Positions 23,602 to 31,702 of a stretch of 64,000 nucleotides of DNA are shown one piece after another. The stretch is from positions 5,394,001-5,458,000 of the forward strand of contig NVQB01000001.1 of assembly GCA_002319075.1 (NCBI GenBank), read 5' to 3'. A program made the position numbers and the translations under genes. Every line of letters begins with the position of its first letter. The stretch's first letter is position 1. The notes beneath the pieces are model-generated. The model was not told the origin of the DNA. It saw nothing but the letters and a program-made list of their open reading frames with translations, and did not search any database. This stretch comes from Sphingobacteriaceae bacterium (lineage in GTDB: Bacteria; Bacteroidota; Bacteroidia; B-17B0; Aurantibacillaceae).

Positions 23602-24293
23602 GATTTTGCTATGATGATGTAACGGAAGGCCCAGCTCCAGGTAACTGAATAGTCTTTAAAGCCGCTTTGTTTTAGTAAATCAAGAAGTTCATTTTTTCTA
23701 AAACCCCTTGTAACAGAAACCGCGGCATCATTTTTCACAAGGTAAGATTTCGAAAACAAAGCTGTTAACCATTTAATGCTATAATAAGCCAGAACGTTGC
23801 GATGAAGATCGTTGGCAAGAATCATACATTTGTTTTCGCGGGCAAAATGAAAGAGCCCGATAATTTCATCGTTTGTTAAATGGTGTAGAAATAAACTGCA
23901 ATGAATAAGATCGATGTCATTTAATAATTCTTTAGAGATATTCCTGTAATCGTTGCAGATAAGTTTTTTGTTGGCTAAGGCCGAAAGATTTTCCTCAGCG
24001 TAATTAACGCAGTCTTGTTTCAGATCAACCCCGTAAAAAAAAACATCGTTTTTCTTTTTTTTAGCCAGGATTGCAAGTTGTTTGATAGAATCGCCGCCAC
24101 CAAAGCCAATGTCCATAAGGGTTTTAACTTTGTTTTCTCTGATAAGTCTTATAAAACCCTTTCGCGAAGCAATATAACCGCCCAAATGCTTATTGATAAA
24201 ATCGAGTTCCTTCAAATTCTGATAAAGATCTTTTGTGGCAATTGCATCGCCATCAAGCAACTCTTTTTGATTTGATCTATACTTCAAATGCAT
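23598..24293 (-). CDS. Class I SAM-dependent methyltransferase
   Basis: The 231-residue protein carries the SAM-binding motif I TLMDIGFGGGDSIKQLA (about 75-91) and later strands such as DLIHCSLFLHHL. It probably methylates the polyketide product, on a ring oxygen or carbon, as the methyltransferase of the srs alkylresorcinol cluster does. It overlaps the PKS gene by 17 bases and the oxidoreductase by 4, which indicates translational coupling. Confidence 0.88.
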   Translation of the reverse strand: MHLKYRSNQKELLDGDAIATKDLYQNLKELDFINKHLGGYIASRKGFIRLIRENKVKTLMDIGFGGGDSIKQLAILAKKKKNDVFFYGVDLKQDCVNYAEENLSALANKKLICNDYRNISKELLNDIDLIHCSLFLHHLTNDEIIGLFHFARENKCMILANDLHRNVLAYYSIKWLTALFSKSYLVKNDAAVSVTRGFRKNELLDLLKQSGFKDYSVTWSWAFRYIIIAKS

Positions 24294-25419
24294 GATCTTC
24301 TACAAGTGAATTTGCAATAAGAGAATTTACGGCCGAAAAACGTAACATTTCAATATTAATTCCCGGACCAAAAGCACAACAAAAAATATTCTTTGTTTCT
24401 TCGGGAGGGCCGTTTTTTATTTTATCGAAAATACTACTTAAAATGAATAGTATAGTGGGAGAAGACATATTCCCGTAATTTTTTAAAACGTTCAGAGAAT
24501 CTTCTACATTGGCTTCGCTTAAATTAAGCCTGTCGCTCACGGCTTCAACGATTTTTACACCGCCCGGATGAATGGCCCAGAAATCTATTTCATGGATCTG
24601 GCTTTTTAGAAAATCAGTTACTACCGGTAAAATATTTTCTTTGATAGTAGTCGCTATATTTTTGCTCAAATGCATTTTAAAATGAGTCGGGCTGACATTC
24701 CAGGTCATTAAATCGAATGTATTTGGAATATAAGCTGAACCTAAGTCTTCTAATCTTAAAACCGTTTTATTTTCCAGGTGTTTATTTTTGTCGCCACAAA
24801 CAATGGCGGCAGAAGCTCCGTCGGCAAACAACAAATTTGCCACTATGTCTTCGTCCACATCAGAAGGGTAAAAATGCAGAGAACATAATTCTGCGCAAAT
24901 GATCAATACGCAAGCGTTCGGTTCTGCCTGGGCAATGTAATGGGCTTGTTTCAGGGCTTTGATGGCTGCGTAACATCCAAGAAAATTTAAACCTACTTTT
25001 TCAGTATGTTGCAAACCATAATGTTCTGCCAGTTGAAATTCAATACCTGGTGCAGTTAGTCCGGTACAACTTACCGTTATAAAATGTGTAATATCCGAAG
25101 GATCTAATTTTGTGTCCTTTAAAACTTTGTCTATCGCCTGCGTTGCCAGAGGAATAACATGTTTTGTGTAAACCTCCATACGTTTGTCTACAGAAGGAAT
25201 TTCAGTACCATTTTCAAAAAGTTCAAAAGCATTACCTTTAAAATCGGGAATGCAGGAGTAACGCTTTTCGATTTTCGTTTTAAGGCTTATGAAATTTAAT
25301 TTGTGGGAAAATGAAGCAGGATCTGATGGATTAAGAGCTTTTGCATAAAATCTTAAAAAATCATCTTTATCAGCTGAATGCTGAGGAACGGCTGTTGATA
25401 TGGAGAGTATGGCGGACAT
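24277..25419 (-). CDS. Type III polyketide synthase
   Basis: The 380-residue chalcone/stilbene-synthase-like enzyme has the nucleophile Cys149 in NFLGCYAAIKAL, the catalytic His284 in FWAIHPGGVKIVE and Asn317 in NYGNMSSPTILF, with SCTGLTAPGIE and the ending CAFGPGINIEML. It extends an acyl-CoA starter with malonyl-CoA and cyclises the chain to a phenolic ring. Its neighbours (prenyltransferase, methyltransferase, FAD enzyme) point to a long-chain alkylresorcinol or pyrone that is then methylated, oxidised and perhaps prenylated. The gene starts four bases after the UbiA-like gene ends. Confidence 0.93.
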   Translation of the reverse strand: MSAILSISTAVPQHSADKDDFLRFYAKALNPSDPASFSHKLNFISLKTKIEKRYSCIPDFKGNAFELFENGTEIPSVDKRMEVYTKHVIPLATQAIDKVLKDTKLDPSDITHFITVSCTGLTAPGIEFQLAEHYGLQHTEKVGLNFLGCYAAIKALKQAHYIAQAEPNACVLIICAELCSLHFYPSDVDEDIVANLLFADGASAAIVCGDKNKHLENKTVLRLEDLGSAYIPNTFDLMTWNVSPTHFKMHLSKNIATTIKENILPVVTDFLKSQIHEIDFWAIHPGGVKIVEAVSDRLNLSEANVEDSLNVLKNYGNMSSPTILFILSSIFDKIKNGPPEETKNIFCCAFGPGINIEMLRFSAVNSLIANSLVEDHAFEV

Positions 25420-25423
25420 AAGA

Positions 25424-26296
25424 TCAGTTTAGTAATAACACGAAAAAATAAATATTGTTTAGCATGGATGACAGTACCAGCATAATCATGGTATTTTTAA
25501 AATTAACATGCACGGTATCTCTAAAAGACCGCAAAGCCCAAATAAGAAAAAATAACGTGGAGGGCAGCATCACAATATTAAATAACCAAAAATTAGTGAG
25601 ATTATTTTGAAGGTAGAAAGATGAATAGATCAACAAACTGGCTATTGAAAACATAACTACCGAAAAAACAAAGGTCCCTCTCATTCCCAGAACAATGCTA
25701 AGAGTTGTAACACCTTCGTTTTTATCGGCCTGGTGCTGATAGATTTGTGTGATGGGATAAATGGTTCCGATTAAGAAAGAAGAAGCTATAGCGGAAAGTA
25801 GCACAGGTGTGTGATTGAGTAACCCTGGTTCAGACAAAGCAAAAATATTAGCGCAAAAAATCCAGAAGCCCTGGAACACAAATACTACCAGGAAACCATA
25901 AACAGGATATTTTTTTAGCCGAACAGTTTTGTTACTGTATAAACGGGAAGCGATAATATAAACGAGAACAAAAAAGGTGAAACTAAAGCTAATAAAAAGA
26001 GAGAGAAGAGCTGCCAGGCCATCCATAAAGTTGACACTGGTTAACAGCGCTTTTGTTGGTTTTGGAGGTCTGGCAAGTCCACCAATCGGACCTTCATCGG
26101 CATCGTTATAACTGTTATAACCATTGCTTGCTGGAAAAACAAGTACATGCCAGATAAAAATCACAAGCCAAAAGGAAAAATTAAAGTCAGGCTGGATATA
26201 AAAAAAAGAAAAGAGTGAAACAGGCAACAAAAACACAGAAAATGGAAATCTCAGAAGCTTAAGTGTATTTCTTATCTCTTTAAAATCTTCTTGCAT
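25424..26296 (-). CDS. UbiA-family prenyltransferase
   Basis: The 290-residue integral membrane protein has about eight hydrophobic helices. The first aspartate-rich motif is NSYNDADEGPIGG (about 60-72), and the second is QHQADKNEGVTTLS (about 186-199). These bind a prenyl diphosphate through Mg2+. It is the first gene of the type III PKS operon, so its acceptor is probably the aromatic product, giving a quinone-like lipid. Members of the family also make ubiquinone, menaquinone and heme O. Confidence 0.85.
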   Translation of the reverse strand: MQEDFKEIRNTLKLLRFPFSVFLLPVSLFSFFYIQPDFNFSFWLVIFIWHVLVFPASNGYNSYNDADEGPIGGLARPPKPTKALLTSVNFMDGLAALLSLFISFSFTFFVLVYIIASRLYSNKTVRLKKYPVYGFLVVFVFQGFWIFCANIFALSEPGLLNHTPVLLSAIASSFLIGTIYPITQIYQHQADKNEGVTTLSIVLGMRGTFVFSVVMFSIASLLIYSSFYLQNNLTNFWLFNIVMLPSTLFFLIWALRSFRDTVHVNFKNTMIMLVLSSMLNNIYFFVLLLN

Positions 26297-26306
26297 AGTG
26301 TTGGTA

Positions 26307-26314
26307 TAAAGATA
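26307..26314 (-). promoter_or_regulatory. Possible -7 box of the PKS operon
   Basis: TATCTTTA on the minus strand, one base off TAnnTTTG, 10 bases before the UbiA ATG at 26296. Confidence 0.35.
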
Positions 26315-26391
26315 GCCTTTTTAAAACTCAGACTTCCCTGTTTTCATGCAAATTTGAGACCAACTACGGCCCTCAAAACTAAGTGGATTTC

Positions 26392-27396
26392 TCAGGAACG
26401 TACTTTCAGGAAAAAGACTTTTTTTTGCGAATTACTTTCAAGTTTTAAGGTATAATTTCCATTTGGCAGCAGAAATAAATCAATCTGCTGACCATTTACC
26501 ACATTTGCAGAAGTATAAACTACTTCTTTTGCTTTATTTGTTATTGTTAAAGAAGGATTAGTAGACCGTTTGGCGTTACAAGCTATATATAATTTGCTGC
26601 TCACAGGATTCGGATAAATATAAATATCGGTGAATAAACTTTCATTTTCCTGCACACTTAAAATTAAAGCCGGAATAAGTGACTGTCCATAACTCCCCAT
26701 ATACTCAACCGAACAATCTGAGTATACCCTGAATTTCCAGAAACGGCGCTGTTCGCATCCTGTAGAACATTCCTGCCATCCATAGGAATAAGTTAATTCG
26801 GTATATTTTGAATTTACAGAATCGGTAATGTCATTCCCATCACCATACATAAATTCAGATTCTGCGGCCTTTACCCCCAGTGCTGACTTTAATTTTCTTG
26901 CCAAAGGAACAAGATTACTATTGGTATCTGTTCTGAACACAACCATGTTTGGTTGCATGAGCCCGGAATAAAAATGTTTTTCAAGGCCGTATTTCTGCAT
27001 CATTTTATCAATGGTGTAATCGCGCGTTGGCAAAATGTTGTAACGCAGATTTGTCATCCATACTAAATTAGAATCGGCCATAACTATCAAAGAATTTAAA
27101 CCTGGATTGTAGGTGTGAATATTTAATAATCTGGTTATGGTATCAACCGCGGAAAGCGCTGTAGCATTGTTTACCGCAACCAATGCCTTTAGGTATTTTT
27201 CGCTAAGCTGCTTGTCTATGGTAACACTGTCTTTGTACGAAGAACCAATGTGATTTACCCTTCGAATCGCCATCCGGTCAGCATCGTTTTTGTAAAGTTT
27301 TAATGCAGTGGAGGTGGCATTGCATTTTGAAATAACAGTCTGGGAAAAGGAGTTAAGAGGTAAAAAAATTAGTAGAATAAAGGCGTTAAGTTTCAC
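26392..27396 (-). CDS. T9SS-sorted exported protein
   Basis: The product has a Sec signal (KLNAFILLIFLPLNSFSQ), a central domain of unknown fold, and a C-terminal T9SS sorting region (IYPNPVSSKLYIACN, then LPNGNYTLKLESNSQKK). I chose a GTG at 27396 because it places the signal peptide at the N-terminus; the upstream ATG at 27465 would add 23 residues without signal-like character. A C-rich GWQECSTGCEQRRFW motif may form disulfides. No function is assigned. Confidence 0.65.
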   Translation of the reverse strand: MKLNAFILLIFLPLNSFSQTVISKCNATSTALKLYKNDADRMAIRRVNHIGSSYKDSVTIDKQLSEKYLKALVAVNNATALSAVDTITRLLNIHTYNPGLNSLIVMADSNLVWMTNLRYNILPTRDYTIDKMMQKYGLEKHFYSGLMQPNMVVFRTDTNSNLVPLARKLKSALGVKAAESEFMYGDGNDITDSVNSKYTELTYSYGWQECSTGCEQRRFWKFRVYSDCSVEYMGSYGQSLIPALILSVQENESLFTDIYIYPNPVSSKLYIACNAKRSTNPSLTITNKAKEVVYTSANVVNGQQIDLFLLPNGNYTLKLESNSQKKVFFLKVRS

Positions 27397-27688
27397 GGGC
27401 AATCGGATAGTAGTGTTTAAATATACAAATTGTTCCTTTTGATTACTGCTAACAAAGCGCTGCATTTTGCAAGAATAGCTATGTTTGACACTGATTTATT
27501 GATTTTAATTACATTATGTGTTTAAAATTGAAAAAAGGAAATTCGTAACGATCTCAAAGCCTAAAGTTAACCAGGTTAAATTATCCAGGCAGGCAATTAG
27601 TGAGTTTTCATCGTGATTTACCAGGAGTGACTTCATGGCCCTTATTTTCTTAGCTTATATCTGCACCATCCGGAAAAAAGAACCAAAT

Positions 27689-28243
27689 CTATTTCACTAT
27701 TATTTTCTCGGTGATTATTTTTTCAGATTGAGGTTCATGGCCGGCTAACTCAACATAAGAAACTGTCGGCTGCATGTAGGTTCCGCCAATTATATTTACG
27801 AAGATTCTGCTAAGAATAACTGATTTTCCTTTAATGTTTGCATGCACGTGATACTGTTTGGTTTTAATATCCCTTTTAAGGTAAAATTTTATTTTTTTAT
27901 TGGAAACCAGTGAAATCGCGTAAATTTTATTTGGTTCATCAATAAGTTCTGATTCAATACCATAAGCAAATTTACTTTGCAGAAACGTCAGCGAACTTCT
28001 TTTAGCTTCATTGTCAAAATCAATCCAGTAAGTTTTAATTGGATTTTTAGCATTGAGTTCGCCATCTGGCTCCAGATTCACCTCATAAATGACTGTGTTT
28101 CTATCTACTGTTCTCTGAAGATAGAACAACATGTTTTTTGTGGGTGCCGGTTCAGGAAATGGTCCGTAAAAGGGAGTGATTTTTTGAGCGCGTGAAAAAA
28201 TACTCGTCAAAAAAAACATAAGTACTATGAGAACTCTTCGCAT
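27689..28243 (-). CDS. DUF4833 protein, exported
   Basis: The 184-residue product has a signal peptide (VLIVLMFFLTSIFSRAQ). The DUF4833 signature includes MLFYLQRTVDRNTVIYEVN, NPIKTYWIDFD and LQSKFAYGIE. The family is periplasmic or secreted in Bacteroidetes, and its function is unknown. It is monocistronic. The start is put at 28243, three codons inside the longest frame. Confidence 0.75.
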   Translation of the reverse strand: MRRVLIVLMFFLTSIFSRAQKITPFYGPFPEPAPTKNMLFYLQRTVDRNTVIYEVNLEPDGELNAKNPIKTYWIDFDNEAKRSSLTFLQSKFAYGIESELIDEPNKIYAISLVSNKKIKFYLKRDIKTKQYHVHANIKGKSVILSRIFVNIIGGTYMQPTVSYVELAGHEPQSEKIITEKIIVK

Positions 28244-28386
28244 GCACTGCAAGTTTACAAAAATAATTGCAGTCTAAGCCCTAAGAAGATTGCTGATCTA
28301 TTTATTAGCGATAAAATTTAGAATTCTTAGCGCTGAAATTTAAATTCAGTAAATTTTTTTTGTCAAAAAAACATTATCTTGTTTGA

Positions 28387-28881
28387 ATGAATGAAGTAGA
28401 AAAATATTTTTATGCAGAGAAAAATTTCTGCTTGTTCGGAATTATTTTTGGGTTTACTTGTTTACTGGCCGCTGCTTATTTTTTAATCAAGATAAAACAC
28501 CCTTTTTTCAATGGAATGGCCTATCCATTTGTTTTTTTAGGGGGCATATTTCTGGCTGTTTGCGGAAGTGTTTACCTGCGATCTTCCAAAGACATTAGCC
28601 GCGTTAACACTTATGTACAAACCTACACGGAGGGTTTAAAAAAAGAAGAACTTCCACGGATGCAAAGGGTACTCGCTGGTTTTAAAGTTATTATTGGTAT
28701 CGAAATTGCCCTGGTAATAACAAGCGCGTTTCTCGTTTTCATGGTAAGATCTAATTCTTTTGTTAAAGGAATTTTTACCGCTTTGCTTATTTTTAGTCCT
28801 TTTCTTTTACTCTTCGACGTATTAGCAAAAAGCAGGGCAAAAGTTTATCTGGAATATCTAAACATCTTAACTAGAAATTAA
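28387..28881 (+). CDS. Small integral membrane protein, unknown
   Basis: A 164-residue protein with hydrophobic segments around 16-34, 41-62, 98-119 and 125-146 and a short charged loop between. I do not recognise a domain. It ends six bases before the VOC gene, so the two may be cotranscribed. Confidence 0.65.
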   Translation: MNEVEKYFYAEKNFCLFGIIFGFTCLLAAAYFLIKIKHPFFNGMAYPFVFLGGIFLAVCGSVYLRSSKDISRVNTYVQTYTEGLKKEELPRMQRVLAGFKVIIGIEIALVITSAFLVFMVRSNSFVKGIFTALLIFSPFLLLFDVLAKSRAKVYLEYLNILTRN

Positions 28882-28887
28882 AATTAC

Positions 28888-29313
28888 ATGAGACAAAATT
28901 TAAATATCATAACACTGGGAGTGAATGACTTTGAGAAATCAGTTCACTTTTATGAAACAGGGTTGGGTTGGAAAAAATCTTCTGCGAGCCAGGATAACAT
29001 AGCGTTTTTTTCTTTAGGCGGAATCATTTTGGGCATCTATCCTCGCAAAGAACTTGCAGAAGACATTACCATCCATCCGGAAGGCAGCGGTTTCTCGGGA
29101 ATAACATTAGCCTATAATACCAAAGATGAAAAGGAAGTAGATGACGTGCTAAAGGAAGTTGAAAAATTAGGTGCTACCATTATTAAGCCAGCACAGAAAG
29201 TATTCTGGGGCGGATACAGTGGGTATTTTAAAGATCTGGACGGCCATATTTTTGAAGTGGCGTTCAATCCATTCTGGGAGTTTGACGAGAAAGACAATCT
29301 GATATTGCCATAG
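28888..29313 (+). CDS. VOC-family (glyoxalase-like) protein
   Basis: A 141-residue protein with the paired beta-alpha-beta-beta fold of the vicinal oxygen chelate family: ITLGVNDFEKSVHFYETGLGW near the start and WGGYSGYFKDLDGHIFEVAFNP near residue 109. Members bind a metal and act as isomerases, dioxygenases or resistance proteins. Several metal ligands of GloA are not obvious, so the exact reaction is unknown. Confidence 0.82.
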   Translation: MRQNLNIITLGVNDFEKSVHFYETGLGWKKSSASQDNIAFFSLGGIILGIYPRKELAEDITIHPEGSGFSGITLAYNTKDEKEVDDVLKEVEKLGATIIKPAQKVFWGGYSGYFKDLDGHIFEVAFNPFWEFDEKDNLILP

Positions 29314-29572
29314 ATGGATGTGCAGCAACGGCGAATCGCTGAAACTGGCTATTAGGATCCTAAGGCCAAAAAATTGCGTCGTAAGGGTTCTGGGCAGATA
29401 TCGCGCTCATCTTACACTCCTAACTGTGATCGGGACGGAATTACAACTGCAAATAGTTTGAAGCCACAGATTGCGAAATTTTACGGATTTCTTGCACAAT
29501 AATTGGAGTGATGGAATAACAGGTGATCAATGAATTCGTTCCCCCTCGATTTAAAAAATTATTTTTTCTTTT
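29314..29572. other. Intergenic region, no gene seen
   Basis: About 260 bases between two plus-strand genes, without recognisable features except the promoter box that follows. Confidence 0.4.
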
Positions 29573-29580
29573 TATGTTTG
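29573..29580 (+). promoter_or_regulatory. Promoter -7 box close to the start codon
   Basis: TATGTTTG fits TAnnTTTG and ends seven bases before ATG 29588, so the transcript may have almost no leader. Confidence 0.45.
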
Positions 29581-29587
29581 CATTTTT

Positions 29588-30619
29588 ATGCGTTATGCTT
29601 TTTTGATATTTTTTGTTTGCTCACTGGGGTTAAATGCTTTTGCACAGCAGAAGCAGAAGAAAGATTCTAAAGGTGAAACGGAAGCCGCAGATAAAAAGAA
29701 ACGCGAAAAACTGCCGCCAGAAAATATTGAATTTTTCCCAAAGAATTTCTTAGTGAAGGTACGTTACAGTTATCCTTTAATGTCTATTAATGTGTCCAAT
29801 CGCAGAGATGGAAAAGGAAGTAAATTCATGTATCTGCCCGCTATGCCTGGCGTGGTGGGACTGTCGCTAAAAATTAAAAAAGTCTATATTTCATTTGGTG
29901 TGCAGTTACCAGCCAGCGACGCTCTTAAAAAAAAGTATGGTTATTCTAAATTCAGGAACATTGCTTTAAATATTCGTGGACGTGTTGTGCAGTGGGGTAT
30001 GTTTTACAGAGATTACAAAGGATTTTATTTAAAAAATTATCAGAGTTATTACCCGTATTGGAACAAGGATTCGTTGGGATATCCAAAGACAAAAGGATTG
30101 AGAATTCTTGAGACTGGTTTGAATTTTAATTTCACATTCAATAAAAGATTTTCTTTGAACGCCGCTCTTTCTCAGGGCGAAAGGCAGAAAAAGAGTGCGG
30201 GTTCCTTTATGCTGGGCTTCTCTGAACGTTATCAATGGTTGCATGCGGACACTAGTTTTGTTCCGCCGGGACAAGGGGACTTCTACCCTAACCTGGATAA
30301 ATTAAAATATGGGAATTTCTTAACAACCATTATTTCTTCGGGTTATGGTTACCAGATTGTAGTGAAAAAATTTCATTGCACTCCGCACGTGATGTTGGGA
30401 ACTGGAATTCAATTTCAAAGCTACAGGCAAATCGGTGAAAGGCATTTGCGTGTGAATATTCCTACTTATGCCAGCGGGGGATTACAACTAGGTTATAATG
30501 GAGATCATTTTTTCTTCAATACTATTTATCAGTCTGAATTTAATACTATACCCATAAAAGAATCCCGAATACGTCTTTTTCAAAATCGGTTTGAAATAGG
30601 GGTTGGAATGCGGTTTTAG
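29588..30619 (+). CDS. Exported DUF4421-like outer-membrane protein
   Basis: The 343-residue product has a signal peptide (MRYAFLIFFVCSLGLNAFA), a short charged linker, and then amphipathic beta strands with GLSLKIKKVYISFGVQLPAS, YRDYKGFYLKN and a final FEIGVGMRF with a terminal Phe. The alternating aromatic strands and C-terminal Phe suggest an outer-membrane barrel of the DUF4421 type. No substrate is known. Confidence 0.65.
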   Translation: MRYAFLIFFVCSLGLNAFAQQKQKKDSKGETEAADKKKREKLPPENIEFFPKNFLVKVRYSYPLMSINVSNRRDGKGSKFMYLPAMPGVVGLSLKIKKVYISFGVQLPASDALKKKYGYSKFRNIALNIRGRVVQWGMFYRDYKGFYLKNYQSYYPYWNKDSLGYPKTKGLRILETGLNFNFTFNKRFSLNAALSQGERQKKSAGSFMLGFSERYQWLHADTSFVPPGQGDFYPNLDKLKYGNFLTTIISSGYGYQIVVKKFHCTPHVMLGTGIQFQSYRQIGERHLRVNIPTYASGGLQLGYNGDHFFFNTIYQSEFNTIPIKESRIRLFQNRFEIGVGMRF

Positions 30620-30634
30620 GGTCTCGACTACGCT

Positions 30635-31403
30635 CGACCTGACATGTCACCTGCTACACACCTATCCGCAATCGCGCTCAAAGAGTCCTAACTCTTTTGC
30701 CCTGTACGACCTGACATGTCACCTGCTACACACCTATCGCACGATCGGGCTCAAAGAGTCGTAACTCTTTTGCTCGACCTGACATGTCACCTGCTACACA
30801 CCTATCGCACGATCGGGCTCAAAGAGTCCTAACTCTTTTGCCCTGTACGACCTGACATGTCACCTGCTACACACCTATCGCACGATCGGGCTAAAAGAGT
30901 CGTAACTCTTTTGCCCGACCTGACATTTCACTGCTAGAAAACTATCGCACGATCGGGTTCAAAGAGTCCTAACTCTTTTGCCCTGTACGACCTGACATGT
31001 CACCTGCTACACACCTATCGCACGATCGGGCTTAAAGAGTCGTAACTCTTTTGCCCGACCTGACATTTCACTGCTAGAAAACTATCGCACGATCGGGTTC
31101 AAAGAGTCCTAACTCTTTTGCCCTGTACGAGGTGACATTCACCTGCTACACACCTATCCACAAGCGGACTCAAAGAGTCCTAACTCTTTTGCCCTGTGAG
31201 CTGACATTCACCTGCTACACACCTATCCACAAGCGGGCTTAAAGAGTCCTAACTCTTTTGCCCTGTGAGCTGACATTCACCTGCTACACACCTATCCACA
31301 AGCGGGCTCAAAGAGTCCTAACTCTTTTGCCCGACCTGACATTTCACTGCTAGAAAACTATCGCACAATCGGGTTCAAAGAGTCGTAACTCTTTTGCCCT
31401 GTA
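30635..31403. repeat. Tandem array of 11 hairpin repeats, about 70 bp each
   Basis: Eleven units in series, each built from a CGACCTGACATGTCACCTG-type head, a TATCGCACGATCGGGCT-type middle and a tail with the perfect hairpin AAAGAGT-CCTA-ACTCTTT. Three variants are present: type A (GACATGTCACC), type B (GACATTTCACTGCTAGAAAAC) and type C (GACATTCACC...CCACAAGCG). The order is A A A A B A B C C C B, so units were copied as dimers and blocks. There are no spacers of unrelated sequence, so it is not CRISPR. It follows the DUF4421-like gene directly. Confidence 0.85.
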
Positions 31404-31702
31404 CGAGCTGAGATTCTTTTAATGGCAACTGGAGCGCAAGAAATGAATTTGGCTATCTATACTCTGTAACCCGACATTGCAACTGTGATTGAGTGTGCTA
31501 AATCGCTATATGTTAAAGCTGTTTTGCCTTTAGTTAGAGGTAGAGTCTGTTCGTGTCATTTCGAGCCTGGTCGAGAATAAGACTTCGACATACAGATGCT
31601 ATGCCTCTATATCTAAGTTTGAATATTCGTTCTTACCTGGGGTTTGTAAATTTAAGCGGTGTTGTCGGTAGTAATCCTTATCAGTGCTGGTGTAGTCTGG
31701 AA
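31404..31702. other. Intergenic region after the repeat array
   Basis: About 300 bases without a gene. It includes a GTCATTTCGAGCCTGGTCGAG stretch of a common Bacteroidetes intergenic type, which echoes the CTCGACTACGCTCGACC sequence ahead of the array. Confidence 0.4.

Noticed and set aside
30635-31403. CRISPR array
   Set aside because: No unrelated unique spacers are seen; whole units, including the variable parts, recur, and no cas genes are nearby.
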